From positions 309,232 through 373,231 of the forward strand of contig NZ_FNAO01000008.1 in assembly GCF_900101815.1 (NCBI RefSeq): 64,000 bases of DNA, written 5' to 3'. The notes beneath the pieces were generated by a model that worked only from the letters and a program-made list of their open reading frames with translations, was not told the DNA's origin and did no database searches. This document shows positions 44,161-53,222 of the stretch, one piece after another; position 1 is the first letter of the stretch; each line of letters starts with the position of its first letter. A program made the translations under genes and the position numbers. The stretch is from Pricia antarctica (GTDB lineage: Bacteria > Bacteroidota > Bacteroidia > Flavobacteriales > Flavobacteriaceae).

Positions 44161-47100
44161 TCACAAGCCCAATAAGGCTTCTATAACTATGATGGACTGA
44201 TTATATTGATAAAGTGTATTTAAGTACTCTGTCTGAATGCTATTTGCCAAAGTGAGGTTTTGCAAATATTGCGCATAGGAAACATTCCCGCTTTTAAAGC
44301 TCTTTTCCGAATTATCAATGATGAGTTCCGCTTGTGGCAGGGCTTCATTTTGATAATAGTTGAAAGTACCTTGAAGCTTGTAATATTCCTGCAACAAATT
44401 TTGAAGTTCTCCTTCTAATTGGTTCTGGTTCAGCTCAATTCGGGATTGGGCAATATCCTCTTCAATTTTTGCAGCATTTATCTTGGAACGATGCCCTCCC
44501 GGAAAAATCGGGATGGCTACACCTATCTGAAAAGAAGAGAACCGGTCATCGTTACCAAAATTTTGGTTTGTCTCACTAAGTGTTTGGGCACCATTGAAGG
44601 TTTGGCTATTATAACCTAACATTAAATCCGGTAAGAGTTTGTTCCGTTCCACATTGGTCTCCCGTTCCCTTACCTCCAACTGTTGTTTTAAATAAATGTA
44701 CAACGGGCTTTGTTCCACAGATTGGCTTTCAATATCCAGATTTACCTCCCGAGGAATCAGCTTGGCATCTGTAACACCTATATTATAATTGGTGTTCAAA
44801 ACTACCTGCAGTCGCTTTTTTGCAATTCGCAAATCGGCCTCGTTCTGTTGAAGCTTATTTTTAATCTGCATCGATTGTGTCGCCGAAGTCACACTCTCCA
44901 GTTTTGTGGATTCGCCAGTTTTATAACGCATTGAGCTCGACCGATCCAGATTGCTGTACAGGCTATCTTGGCGCTGTAACAACTGTTTGTTCTCCATTAA
45001 GAACACATACCTTAAATAGGCAACTTTTACATCCGCAATCAGTCCATTTTCTTCGATGACCCTCAGCTGCTCACTACTATTTACCTTGGCTTTCGCCAAC
45101 TTGAACTGACTGGTATATACGGTCGGAAAATTAATCCGTTGCGTAACCCCAAAAAGGTTGTCCATTATCGCAGGCGTATTAAATTCACCGTTTGAATAGG
45201 AGAATTCTGTTTTGGGAATGGTTATCGCACCATACTTTCCTGTTTCCTCAACCTCTATTTCATATTGCGCGATCTTAATCCGGTCATTGTTCTCAAGTGC
45301 AATTTCAATGGCCTGTTCTAAAGTAAGTTCCCGATCCTGCACCTGATTCATTTCTTGCGCTTGGAGTTGTGTCGCCGGAAAGAACAGTCCACCGATCACG
45401 ATTAAAGTGGTGGCTATCTTGTTTTTCCGGAAATTGGATCTAGCTTTCCTATCCGTAAAATAGATATACAAAACTGGCAGGACAATAAGGGTTAATGCAG
45501 TGGCCGTAATCAATCCACCTATAACTACGGTGGCCAATGGTCGCTGTACCTCTGCACCTGATGAATTAGACAATGCCATCGGCAAGAAGCCCAGGGCAGC
45601 TACGGTAGCGGTCATTAATACCGGTCTCAGTCTCACACTTGTCCCTTTACGAACACGTTCATAAATATCCGTAACCCCTTCCTCTTTAAGCCTGTTGAAT
45701 TCTGCGATAAGTACGATTCCGTTTAAAACGGCAACACCGAACAGCGCAATGAACCCGACCCCCGCGGAAATACTGAAGGGCAGGCCTCTTATAAGTAAAG
45801 CGAAAACACCTCCAATAGCCGATAATGGTATGGCCGTAAAAATGAGCAAACCTTGTTTTAGGGAACCAAAAGCAAAATAGAGCAGTATTAAAATAAGCAA
45901 TAAAGCTACTGGTAAAGCGATCATTAACCGTTGGTTGGCTTCTTTCAGGTTCTGAAATTGTCCTCCGTATGTTACATAATAACCTGGTGGCATATCCACC
46001 TTTGCCCCCATAATCTGCTTGATATCCGCAATAATACTTTGAACATCCCTGTCACGTACATTAAAGCCGACCATAACCCGACGTTTTGCATTATCCCGTT
46101 GTATTTGGACGGGGCCAGGCTCAAAGGATACATCGGCAACCTCACTAAGTGGGACTTGTTGGCCTTTAGGAGTACCTATATATAGATTTTCAACATCTGT
46201 TATATCGCCACGGCTTTCTTCTTGCAGACGCACCACGAGGTCGAAACGCCTTTCCCCTTCAAATACCATTCCCGCTGCTTTTCCGGCGAAACCGGTTTCA
46301 ATGGCATTATTAATATCCGCTACATTCAAGCCATATTGCGCAATTTTATCACGGTTTAATTCAATCTTAATTTGAGGTAAACCTGTAATCTCTTCCACAT
46401 ATAAATCGTTGACCCCTTCTACAGATTTTATTTTCTGTCCTACTTCATTGGCCAAATCTGAAAGAGTGGACAAATCTTCACCATAAATCTTCAAGACCAC
46501 ATCTTGTTTTGCGCCTGTCAGTAATTCATTAAAACGCATCTGTATGGGCTGCTGAAAACTAAATTTGGCATTGGGGATTACCGATAGGGATTTCTGCATT
46601 TTCGCAATTAATTCCTCCCGTTCTATGTCGTTTCCTTCTGGCGAAAGAATGATCATCATATCGCCCGCTTCAATAGGCATTGGGTCTGTTGGGATTTCCC
46701 CTGAACCGATTTTGTTGACCACTTGGTCAACTTCTTCTGGATATTCTCTTAATAATATCGTCTGTGCTTTTTGGGAAACATCGACCATCTGTTGAATGGA
46801 ACTTCCCACAGGCACCCTGGTTTCCACGGCAAAATCCCCTTCGTCCAATTGGGGAATGAACTCGCCCCCCATATTGGCAAACACTACCAGTGTAATAACA
46901 AATAAGCCTACGGCCAATCCAACCACTAGAAGTTTTGCGCGCAGGGCAGCTTCTATAACGGGGCTATACATCCGCTGAAAGAAATCCATCATTTTATCTG
47001 AAAAATTCCTTTTATGTTCTGTCTTACGACCTAAGGCAAGGGCGGACATCATCGGGACATAGGTAAGCGATAGGATCAATGCCCCCAAAATAGCAAACAT

Positions 47101-48552
47101 CACCGCTTGTGCCATTGGGTGGAACATTTTTCCTGCAACCCCGCTTAAAGCCAAAATAGGCAGGTACACGATGAGTATTATGATTTGTCCAAAAGCAGCG
47201 GAATTCATCATTTTACCCGCTGAGCTTTTTATTTCAATATCCATTTGTCCAGAAGTCAACTTTTCCACTCCCGCATACTTCTTTTTACTGGTATGAATCC
47301 CGAACATTACAGATTCAACAATGATGACGGCGCCATCTACGATAAGGCCAAAATCTATTGCCCCCAAGCTCATCAGATTCCCCGCGACCCCAAAAAGGTT
47401 CATCATTGCTATTGCAAACAACATGGAGAGCGGTATTACCGATGCGACCACCAAACCACCTCGCAGGTTGCCCAAGAAGAGTATCAAAACAAAAATAACG
47501 ATCAGCGCCCCTTCCGTAAGGTTGGTTGTCACCGTTCCTATTGCGCGATCTACCAGTTTTTTTCTATCCAAAAAAGGTTCAATGGTTACCCCTTCGGGAA
47601 GGGTTTCCTTTATTTGTTCAACTTTATCTTTTACCCTTTTAATGACCGCAGAAGAATTTGCCCCCTTTAGCATCATTACGATTCCCGTAACCACTTCACC
47701 TTCCCCGTTGCGGGTAGCGGCACCATAACGAACCCCGTGACCAAACTGTACTTTAGCGACATCCCTTATCAGTATGGGGGTTTCATTACTTTCCCTGATA
47801 AAGATTTTATTTATTTCATCGAGATTGTTGACCAAGCCTTCACTTCTAATAAAGTATGCATTGGGGCCTTTATCAATATAGGCCCCGCCCGTATTCTGAT
47901 TGTTCATTTCAAGTGCAGTGAAGATATCTTCAATGGTTATATCCATACTTTGAAGGGTATTGGGGTCTATGGCAATTTCATATTGCTTTAATAAACCTCC
48001 AAAACCACTCACTTCGGCAACTCCTTTCGTTCCCAATAACTGCCGTTTAATGATCCAATCCTGTATCGTTCGCAGTTCGGTAACATCGTATTGGTCTTCA
48101 TAACCTTCTTCGGGATGTACCACATATTGGTATATTTCTCCAAGGCCTGTTGTAACCGGTGCCATTTCAGGTTTTCCGACACCTTCCGGTATTTCGTCTG
48201 CCGCGGAGGATAAACGTTCTTGCACTTGCTGCCGTGCCCAATAGAGATCGGTATCTTCCTCGAACACTATGGTTACAATAGAAAGTCCAAAGCGTGAAAA
48301 AGATCGCATATCCTTTATTTCAGGGATGCTTACCATGGTCTGTTCGACCGGAAATGTAACAAGTTGTTCGACCTCTTGTGCGGCAAGCGTGGGGGAAACG
48401 GTTATGACCATTACCTGGTTATCTGTAATATCTGGTACGGCACTTATGGGCAGTTCGGTAAGCGAATAGCTTCCCCACCCAACAAGGAACAAGGTTAATA
48501 TTCCGACAACAAGCTTATTGTTGATAGAAAATTGAATGATTTTATCTAACAT
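44161..48552 (-). CDS. CzcA-type heavy-metal RND pump fused to a TolC-like outer-membrane channel
   Basis: 1463 residues. Residues 1 to about 1035 form a complete HME-RND transporter: MLDKIIQFSINNKLVVGILT, TM4 motif DFGLIVDGAVIIVES (the acidic pattern known for divalent Zn/Co/Ni/Cd pumps rather than Cu/Ag), two periplasmic PN/PC blocks and FNRLKEEGVTDIYERVRKGTSVRLRP. Near residues 1045-1065 a second signal-like segment (IATTLIVIGGLFFPATQLQA) leads into a 400-residue outer-membrane-factor domain (ELTLEQAIEIALENNDRIKIA .. GNVSYAQYLQNLTLANSIQTEY). A cut at the internal signal would release separate inner- and outer-membrane parts. Such fusions are known in Bacteroidota. Confidence 0.93.
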   Translation of the reverse strand: MLDKIIQFSINNKLVVGILTLFLVGWGSYSLTELPISAVPDITDNQVMVITVSPTLAAQEVEQLVTFPVEQTMVSIPEIKDMRSFSRFGLSIVTIVFEEDTDLYWARQQVQERLSSAADEIPEGVGKPEMAPVTTGLGEIYQYVVHPEEGYEDQYDVTELRTIQDWIIKRQLLGTKGVAEVSGFGGLLKQYEIAIDPNTLQSMDITIEDIFTALEMNNQNTGGAYIDKGPNAYFIRSEGLVNNLDEINKIFIRESNETPILIRDVAKVQFGHGVRYGAATRNGEGEVVTGIVMMLKGANSSAVIKRVKDKVEQIKETLPEGVTIEPFLDRKKLVDRAIGTVTTNLTEGALIVIFVLILFLGNLRGGLVVASVIPLSMLFAIAMMNLFGVAGNLMSLGAIDFGLIVDGAVIIVESVMFGIHTSKKKYAGVEKLTSGQMDIEIKSSAGKMMNSAAFGQIIILIVYLPILALSGVAGKMFHPMAQAVMFAILGALILSLTYVPMMSALALGRKTEHKRNFSDKMMDFFQRMYSPVIEAALRAKLLVVGLAVGLFVITLVVFANMGGEFIPQLDEGDFAVETRVPVGSSIQQMVDVSQKAQTILLREYPEEVDQVVNKIGSGEIPTDPMPIEAGDMMIILSPEGNDIEREELIAKMQKSLSVIPNAKFSFQQPIQMRFNELLTGAKQDVVLKIYGEDLSTLSDLANEVGQKIKSVEGVNDLYVEEITGLPQIKIELNRDKIAQYGLNVADINNAIETGFAGKAAGMVFEGERRFDLVVRLQEESRGDITDVENLYIGTPKGQQVPLSEVADVSFEPGPVQIQRDNAKRRVMVGFNVRDRDVQSIIADIKQIMGAKVDMPPGYYVTYGGQFQNLKEANQRLMIALPVALLLILILLYFAFGSLKQGLLIFTAIPLSAIGGVFALLIRGLPFSISAGVGFIALFGVAVLNGIVLIAEFNRLKEEGVTDIYERVRKGTSVRLRPVLMTATVAALGFLPMALSNSSGAEVQRPLATVVIGGLITATALTLIVLPVLYIYFTDRKARSNFRKNKIATTLIVIGGLFFPATQLQAQEMNQVQDRELTLEQAIEIALENNDRIKIAQYEIEVEETGKYGAITIPKTEFSYSNGEFNTPAIMDNLFGVTQRINFPTVYTSQFKLAKAKVNSSEQLRVIEENGLIADVKVAYLRYVFLMENKQLLQRQDSLYSNLDRSSSMRYKTGESTKLESVTSATQSMQIKNKLQQNEADLRIAKKRLQVVLNTNYNIGVTDAKLIPREVNLDIESQSVEQSPLYIYLKQQLEVRERETNVERNKLLPDLMLGYNSQTFNGAQTLSETNQNFGNDDRFSSFQIGVAIPIFPGGHRSKINAAKIEEDIAQSRIELNQNQLEGELQNLLQEYYKLQGTFNYYQNEALPQAELIIDNSEKSFKSGNVSYAQYLQNLTLANSIQTEYLNTLYQYNQSIIVIEALLGL

Positions 48553-48756
48553 TATAGTAGAATAATTTTAAGATGGAAAACGAAAATAAGAATCACCAAG
48601 AGCCGATTTTATACACCTTTTAACAGATGTATGATTTGTTGATGCTAGAGATGAATAAGGGAATAGATATGACAAAAGAGTATTGCATAACTAAATAGCG
48701 ATATACGTAGTATCAAGTCCAGTTGAAGCTTGAATACTAAATATCACTTTAAGAAA

Positions 48757-49161
48757 TTAACAAGAAGGAGGTCCCCGAAGGGTATGTGAAGATAAAAAAG
48801 TTGTAAAATATGGAATTATCGGATAATCCCGAAAGCGTTGTTTTTCAAAGTTTGCGTGCCAAATAAACTGATTGTCTATATCAACGATTAAGGCGGAATT
48901 TTGTAGAATTTCTGTCTTAACATTTAGATTTTTAACATCTCCAGTTACATATTTTAAAGTCCTTTCGTTGGGAGAATGCTGAAAGTGTTCGAATATATGG
49001 CCTAATTCTGAATGTTCTTGAGCTATTTGCTGAGAATCTGTTGTAGAAACAGTAGAGAGAGAAATATCTTCGCCTTGGGATAAATGATTATGGGGCACAA
49101 CGTCGTGTCCTATCATAATGAAGGCTGCGGTAAAGAATAGTATATTTCTAAATAGCTTCAA
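48757..49161 (-). CDS. His-containing small secreted protein at head of the efflux operon
   Basis: 134 residues. N-terminal signal (LFRNILFFTAAFIMIGHDVVPHNH) with a His cluster (HDVVPHNH), then EHSELGHIFEHFQHSP with four more His. Similar short proteins precede metal RND pumps in related genomes, as I recall; a periplasmic metal sensor or chaperone is plausible. 204 bases separate it from the pump gene. A promoter-like site lies 25 bases upstream. Confidence 0.7.
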   Translation of the reverse strand: MKLFRNILFFTAAFIMIGHDVVPHNHLSQGEDISLSTVSTTDSQQIAQEHSELGHIFEHFQHSPNERTLKYVTGDVKNLNVKTEILQNSALIVDIDNQFIWHANFEKQRFRDYPIIPYFTTFLSSHTLRGPPSC

Positions 49162-49185
49162 AAATTTATTCTAAAAATTTAATTG

Positions 49186-49200
49186 CGAAAATAGCTATTT
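49186..49200 (-). promoter_or_regulatory. Possible promoter and operator of the metal-efflux operon
   Basis: Minus-strand TATTTTCG (49193-49186) differs by one base from TAnnTTTG. A perfect 12-bp palindrome, AAATAGCTATTT (49189-49200), overlaps it, as an operator for a metal-responsive repressor would. No regulator gene is in the operon. Confidence 0.35.
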
Positions 49201-49227
49201 AATTTTAGAATGTAAAACTTAAAAAAC

Positions 49228-49464
49228 TCAATGCTTATGCATATTATCTTTTAGCACAAAAAAGTAAAGCAAAAAGTCAGCTATGTATCCTTCTGTACCC
49301 AAGTTTGCGGCCTTGAAAGTTTTAATATAATCCAGCTTCTCCATAGTGGTGTTTCGGCCTAAAAATTGAATTATTAGATTTTTATAAAATTCTGTGTGAG
49401 TAATTGGCCCTTTTTGAGATTCCCAAAACAATAAGGGTAAGTTACCATAAAATAATCGTACAAA
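49228..49464 (-). pseudogene. Remnant of an unidentified gene next to tRNA-Val(TAC)
   Basis: The frame is open from 49464 to a stop at 49228 (78 residues) but the first Met is at 49431, and the reading before it (FVRLFYGNLPLLFWESQKGP) looks like real protein, interrupted upstream by a TGA. It continues THTEFYKNLIIQFLGRNTTMEKLDYIKTF and ends LLYFFVLKDNMHKH. It resembles the C-terminal half of a helical protein such as a TetR-type regulator, but I cannot name it. Probably a truncated 3' fragment. Confidence 0.4.
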
Positions 49465-49475
49465 TCATAAAATGC

Positions 49476-49517
49476 AAAAACCCCAACCTATTTATCATCA
49501 AATAGTTGAGGTTTTTA
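49476..49517 (-). terminator. Terminator after tRNA-Val(TAC)
   Basis: Imperfect hairpin with AAAACC/GGTTTT base and TATTT/AAATA top. On the minus strand it ends GGGGTTTTTGC directly downstream of the tRNA. Confidence 0.6.
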
Positions 49518-49520
49518 TAG

Positions 49521-49595
49521 TGGGCAATGAGGGATTCGAACCCCCGACCCCCTCGGTGTAAACGAGGTGCTCTGAACCAACTGAGCTAATTGCCC
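49521..49595 (-). tRNA. tRNA-Val (TAC anticodon)
   Basis: Acceptor GGGCAAT / ATTGCCC fully paired, D-arm AGCTCAGTTGGTTCAGAGC, anticodon stem CCTCG/CGAGG around TTTACAC (anticodon TAC), T-arm with GGTTCGAATCC, discriminator A, CCA not encoded. Confidence 0.95.
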
Positions 49596-49691
49596 TAAAA
49601 CGTGCCGGACCGACCATTCTGAAATAGATCTTTCTGGCGGGTGCAAATATAGAACTCTTTTGGTAATGCCAAAAGAAAATAATATAAAATA

Positions 49692-50903
49692 TCACACCAC
49701 CTCCGCCACCGTAAAGGTACTCCCCCCGATAAAAATAAAATCACCGACATCGGCATTCTGTAGTGCGGCATTATAGGCATTACCGACCGAAGTAAAGCAT
49801 TTTCCTTTCAACCCGAAAGCTTTTGCATTTTGCTGGAGTACCTCTACATCTAAACCTCGGGGAATGTCTGGTCTACAAAAGTAGTATTCCGCATTTTTTG
49901 GAAACAAGGGTAAAATCGCATCGAGGTTTTTGCCCTTTACAAAACCTAGAACAATATGCAGTCGGTCGTAATCCTGTTGAGCGACCTGTTGCAACACCAA
50001 CGCCAGGCCTTCGCTATTGTGCGCCGTATCGCAAACTACCTTAGGCTCGATGCGCATCATTTGCCATCGGCCCATCAAGCCAGTGTTTTGGGTCACGTTC
50101 AGAAGTCCATCTACGATATGCTCTTCCCGGACTTCAAAACCTTGAAGTTCTTGCAAAACGGCAACCACACCATTTACATTTTTTTTCTGATAGTTACCTA
50201 AAAGGGATGTTTTGTACTTCTTTTTTAGGGATTTTTCTGCATATATCACCTTTGCAGTTTTTGAATTCGCAACCCGTTCAAAAATCTCAGCAGTATCATT
50301 TTGATATTCGCTAATGACAATCGGAATATTTTCCTTGATGATTCCCGCCTTTTCGAAAGCTATTTTGGCCAAAGTGTCACCGAGCAGATCTACATGGTCC
50401 AACCCTATATTAGTAATCAGGGCGACTTCGGGAACAATAATATTCGTGGAATCTAATCGGCCGCCCAGCCCTACCTCAACAATCGCGATATCGACCATTT
50501 TCTCGGCGAAGTAAGTGAACGCCATTCCCACGGTCATTTCAAAAAATGAAAGCCGATGTTCTTCAAAAAAAGATTGGTTTGTTTGGATGAAATCGACGAC
50601 AAATTTTTCGCTGACCATTTTTCCATCTATTCGGATGCGTTCTCGAAAATCTTTTAAATGTGGAGAAGTGTAGAGTCCGGTTTTGTAACCTGCTTCCTGT
50701 AAGACAGAAGCGAGCATGTGGCTGCTGGAGCCCTTTCCATTTGTGCCGCCGACGTGTATGCTCTTGAATTTTTTTTCGGGATGGTCGAGGTGGGCGGCAA
50801 AGGCCAGCGTATTGTCCAGTTTGGCATTGAAGGCGGACTTCCCCTTTTGTTGGTACATTGGAAGTTGGGCGAACATCCAATCGAGGGTTTGTCGATAGGT
50901 CAC
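49692..50903 (-). CDS. folC: Folylpolyglutamate synthase / dihydrofolate synthase
   Basis: 403 residues from a GTG at 50903. The start rests on the four-base GTGA overlap with the upstream TGA stop; the longer frame to 50972 lies within the tonB-like gene. P-loop IHVGGTNGKGSSSHMLASVL, SPHLKDFRERIRI, the Mg-binding VEVGLGGRLDSTN, NIGLDHVDLLGDT and C-domain VCDTAHNSEGL. Adds glutamates to folates, retaining cofactors for ThyA and FolA. Translation is probably coupled to the TonB-like gene. Confidence 0.95.
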   Translation of the reverse strand: MTYRQTLDWMFAQLPMYQQKGKSAFNAKLDNTLAFAAHLDHPEKKFKSIHVGGTNGKGSSSHMLASVLQEAGYKTGLYTSPHLKDFRERIRIDGKMVSEKFVVDFIQTNQSFFEEHRLSFFEMTVGMAFTYFAEKMVDIAIVEVGLGGRLDSTNIIVPEVALITNIGLDHVDLLGDTLAKIAFEKAGIIKENIPIVISEYQNDTAEIFERVANSKTAKVIYAEKSLKKKYKTSLLGNYQKKNVNGVVAVLQELQGFEVREEHIVDGLLNVTQNTGLMGRWQMMRIEPKVVCDTAHNSEGLALVLQQVAQQDYDRLHIVLGFVKGKNLDAILPLFPKNAEYYFCRPDIPRGLDVEVLQQNAKAFGLKGKCFTSVGNAYNAALQNADVGDFIFIGGSTFTVAEVV

Positions 50904-51853
50904 TCTCCCAGTTTGAAATTGACCACTACGAACCCGACCTGCTGGCTGGGCGCATTGGAATCTTGGTTCCATTTGTGCTTGAACGCTGTTTTCTTGGCGG
51001 GGTCCAATAAACAGGGACTGTTGTTCGTGGTTCCTTTCACGCCTGGTTGCGCACTTACCACGTTTCCATTTCTATCAACCACAATTTTGACTACGACCCT
51101 TCCCTCTTCGTTACATTCCTGTTTGACCGCACCTTTACTGGCTAAGGAACGGCCATTTAGGCCATAACCGCCCGTGCCGCTTCCGGAACCGGGACTACCA
51201 TAATAACTTGTAGCATAGGGGTCGCCGTCGGGAGAACCTTTGTCGCCGGCCCTGTTGTCATCGCCCTCCGAACCTGAGGCCGTACCGTCCGATTTATTGA
51301 GGCCACCCATTAGTTCATCCAATTTTTTCTTCTTGGCGTCTTGCTCCTTTCTGGCCTTTTCCTCGGCATCCTTTTTTTGTTGGGCCACCCGTGCTGCCTC
51401 TGCTTTTTTCTTTTTCTCGGCGTCTTCGGCTTTTTTCTTGGCCGCTTTTTGGGCATCCTCGGCTTTCTTTTTTGCCTCTTCCGCTTTTTTAATCTTTATG
51501 GCTTCCTCATTTTCTTGGGTAAGCACTTTCTCGGCAGGTGCTTCTTCCGCTACTACTTTCTCCGGCGCTTCCTCCTCAACAACCTCTTCCTCTACGATTT
51601 CTTCGACCACTTCCTCTTCTTGTTCGACAGGTTCAACGGGAGGGGTATCTAAAGGTTCGGACTGTATCTTTTCTTTGGGCTGCACGTTTCCACTACCAAA
51701 ATCGGTGGTGCCAAAATTGACAGAGATTCCGTTTTCGATCGGGGGATCCATGTAGGTCATGCCGATATAGAACAATATCAGCAACAACACGCTTAATAGG
51801 AAAGTGGTCAGCGTGAAAGATTTCTTTTTGTGTCTGGTGTCCAGGTATGGCAT
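50900..51853 (-). CDS. TonB/TolA-like energy transducer
   Basis: 317 residues. Short cytoplasmic start (TRHKKKS), one membrane span (TLTTFLLSVLLLILFYIGM), an acidic Glu/Pro/Val-rich part at about 55-105, a TolA-like Ala/Lys/Glu coiled-coil at about 115-180, a Gly/Ser-rich stretch near 190-225 and a C-terminal TonB-type domain (VKQECNEEGRVVVKIVVDRNGNVVSAQPG). With ExbD (52061) and ExbB (52457) it forms a proton-driven system that energises outer-membrane proteins or keeps the envelope together. Promoter could lie in the 207-base gap upstream. Confidence 0.88.
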   Translation of the reverse strand: MPYLDTRHKKKSFTLTTFLLSVLLLILFYIGMTYMDPPIENGISVNFGTTDFGSGNVQPKEKIQSEPLDTPPVEPVEQEEEVVEEIVEEEVVEEEAPEKVVAEEAPAEKVLTQENEEAIKIKKAEEAKKKAEDAQKAAKKKAEDAEKKKKAEAARVAQQKKDAEEKARKEQDAKKKKLDELMGGLNKSDGTASGSEGDDNRAGDKGSPDGDPYATSYYGSPGSGSGTGGYGLNGRSLASKGAVKQECNEEGRVVVKIVVDRNGNVVSAQPGVKGTTNNSPCLLDPAKKTAFKHKWNQDSNAPSQQVGFVVVNFKLGE

Positions 51854-52060
51854 ATTGCCTATTTAATTTTGATCTGTTGTTTGTTTTGCAAAATGCAATC
51901 TGCAAACGTATAGTTTGGATTTTCGTTTTGCGTGTTTCGCCATGCGCCCTTATTCTGGGAGGCGTAAAGGGTTCATTGAATTTTTTTCAACAACACAATG
52001 GCTGTCAATAGGTCAAAGTCTTTACTAAAGATATGAAACTCTATTCATTATAATTCGAAT

Positions 52061-52447
52061 TCAATTCGGTCGCACGGCCAAGATGACCTTGTAACTATTT
52101 CGGTTGGCGATGTCCATGACACGGACCGCCTCTTTGATGGCCACACTTTCTTCGGCCCTTAAAATAATGGTAGGCTTATCTTGCCCTTCTAAAGCCTTTT
52201 TGAGTTCGACTTCGATATAATCTCCGTTGATTTTCTCGTTGTTCACAAAATATTGTAGGTTCTTATCAATACTTACCGATACGTTTTGGGTGTTAGTAGA
52301 TTTCCCTTTCGCCTTGGGCAATAAAAGATCCAGTGCATTGGGCGAGTTTGCCGTCAGCATAAAGAAAATCAACAACAGGAATACGATATCCGTCATCGAT
52401 GACATGCTAAAATCGGGGCTTACCTTATTTCTTCCCTTTAATTTCAT
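52061..52447 (-). CDS. exbD: ExbD/TolR family biopolymer transport protein
   Basis: 128 residues. One N-terminal span (TDIVFLLLIFFMLTA) contains the proton-carrying Asp in MTDIVF. Periplasmic domain with RAEESVAIKEAVRVMDIANR and the ending KVILAVRP are typical. Partner of ExbB (nine bases upstream) and of the TonB-like protein downstream. Confidence 0.92.
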   Translation of the reverse strand: MKLKGRNKVSPDFSMSSMTDIVFLLLIFFMLTANSPNALDLLLPKAKGKSTNTQNVSVSIDKNLQYFVNNEKINGDYIEVELKKALEGQDKPTIILRAEESVAIKEAVRVMDIANRNSYKVILAVRPN

Positions 52448-52456
52448 GGTATGGAA

Positions 52457-53149
52457 TTATAGAGGTTCGTTCAATAAATCTAGAAACTCAACAGCATTAG
52501 CTTCCATCTTATGCACGACCTTATCGATCCGGTTGACCAAGTGGTTATAGCCAATATACGCTATGATACCTACAATAAGGCCCGCCACCGTTGTGGTCAT
52601 GGCCGTATAAATCCCAGATGCCAACGAGCCCATTTCCGCTTGGCCGCCGCTGGAAGCCATTTCGTGAAAGGCCAGAATCATACCTATTACCGTACCCAAG
52701 AATCCGATCATGGGGCCGGCTCCGGCAACAGTGGCCAATACGCTCACATTTTTCTCGAGCTTGTATACCTCCAGGGTTCCGGCATTTTCAATGGCCGTGT
52801 TAATATCGTCCAAGGGTTTTCCGATCCTTGAAACTCCTTTTTCGGTCAACCGCGCCACGGGAGAATCGGTTTGGGCACATAACAATTTTGCCGCCTCCAA
52901 TTTACCATTGGTAACATGGTCACGAATCTGGTTCATGAAATTACTGTCTATTTTAGAAGCAGCCTTTATGGCAAAAATGCGCTCAAAATAAATGTATAAC
53001 GCCACAAACAGCATAATGAACAATATGGAAATAATAAGTACACTTCCTGTACCGCCATTAAAAATAAGATCGATTATGGAAAGGGTCTTTTCTTCGGACA
53101 TAACATCCCCAACTTGAGGATCTTGCGCCACATCTTGAAATAACATCAT
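52457..53149 (-). CDS. exbB: MotA/TolQ/ExbB proton channel family protein
   Basis: 230 residues. Three membrane spans: SVLIISILFIMLFVALYIYFE, VLATVAGAGPMIGFLGTVIGMILAF (family GPMIGFLGTV signature) and TAMTTTVAGLIVGIIAYIGYN with the conserved Thr row. Forms the pentameric channel around ExbD. First gene of exbB-exbD-tonB-folC. Confidence 0.93.
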   Translation of the reverse strand: MMLFQDVAQDPQVGDVMSEEKTLSIIDLIFNGGTGSVLIISILFIMLFVALYIYFERIFAIKAASKIDSNFMNQIRDHVTNGKLEAAKLLCAQTDSPVARLTEKGVSRIGKPLDDINTAIENAGTLEVYKLEKNVSVLATVAGAGPMIGFLGTVIGMILAFHEMASSGGQAEMGSLASGIYTAMTTTVAGLIVGIIAYIGYNHLVNRIDKVVHKMEANAVEFLDLLNEPL

Positions 53150-53222
53150 AGAATTCTTAGGTTAAATACGCTTTTAGCAACGTGTTCGGTCTTGCCTCTA
53201 TAACGGTAGTTTATCGATTAAA

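Noticed and set aside
36259..49595. Direct att repeats at the two tRNA-Val genes
   Set aside because: Their 3' ends share only the general T-arm sequence; no duplicated tRNA tail or integrase was found.
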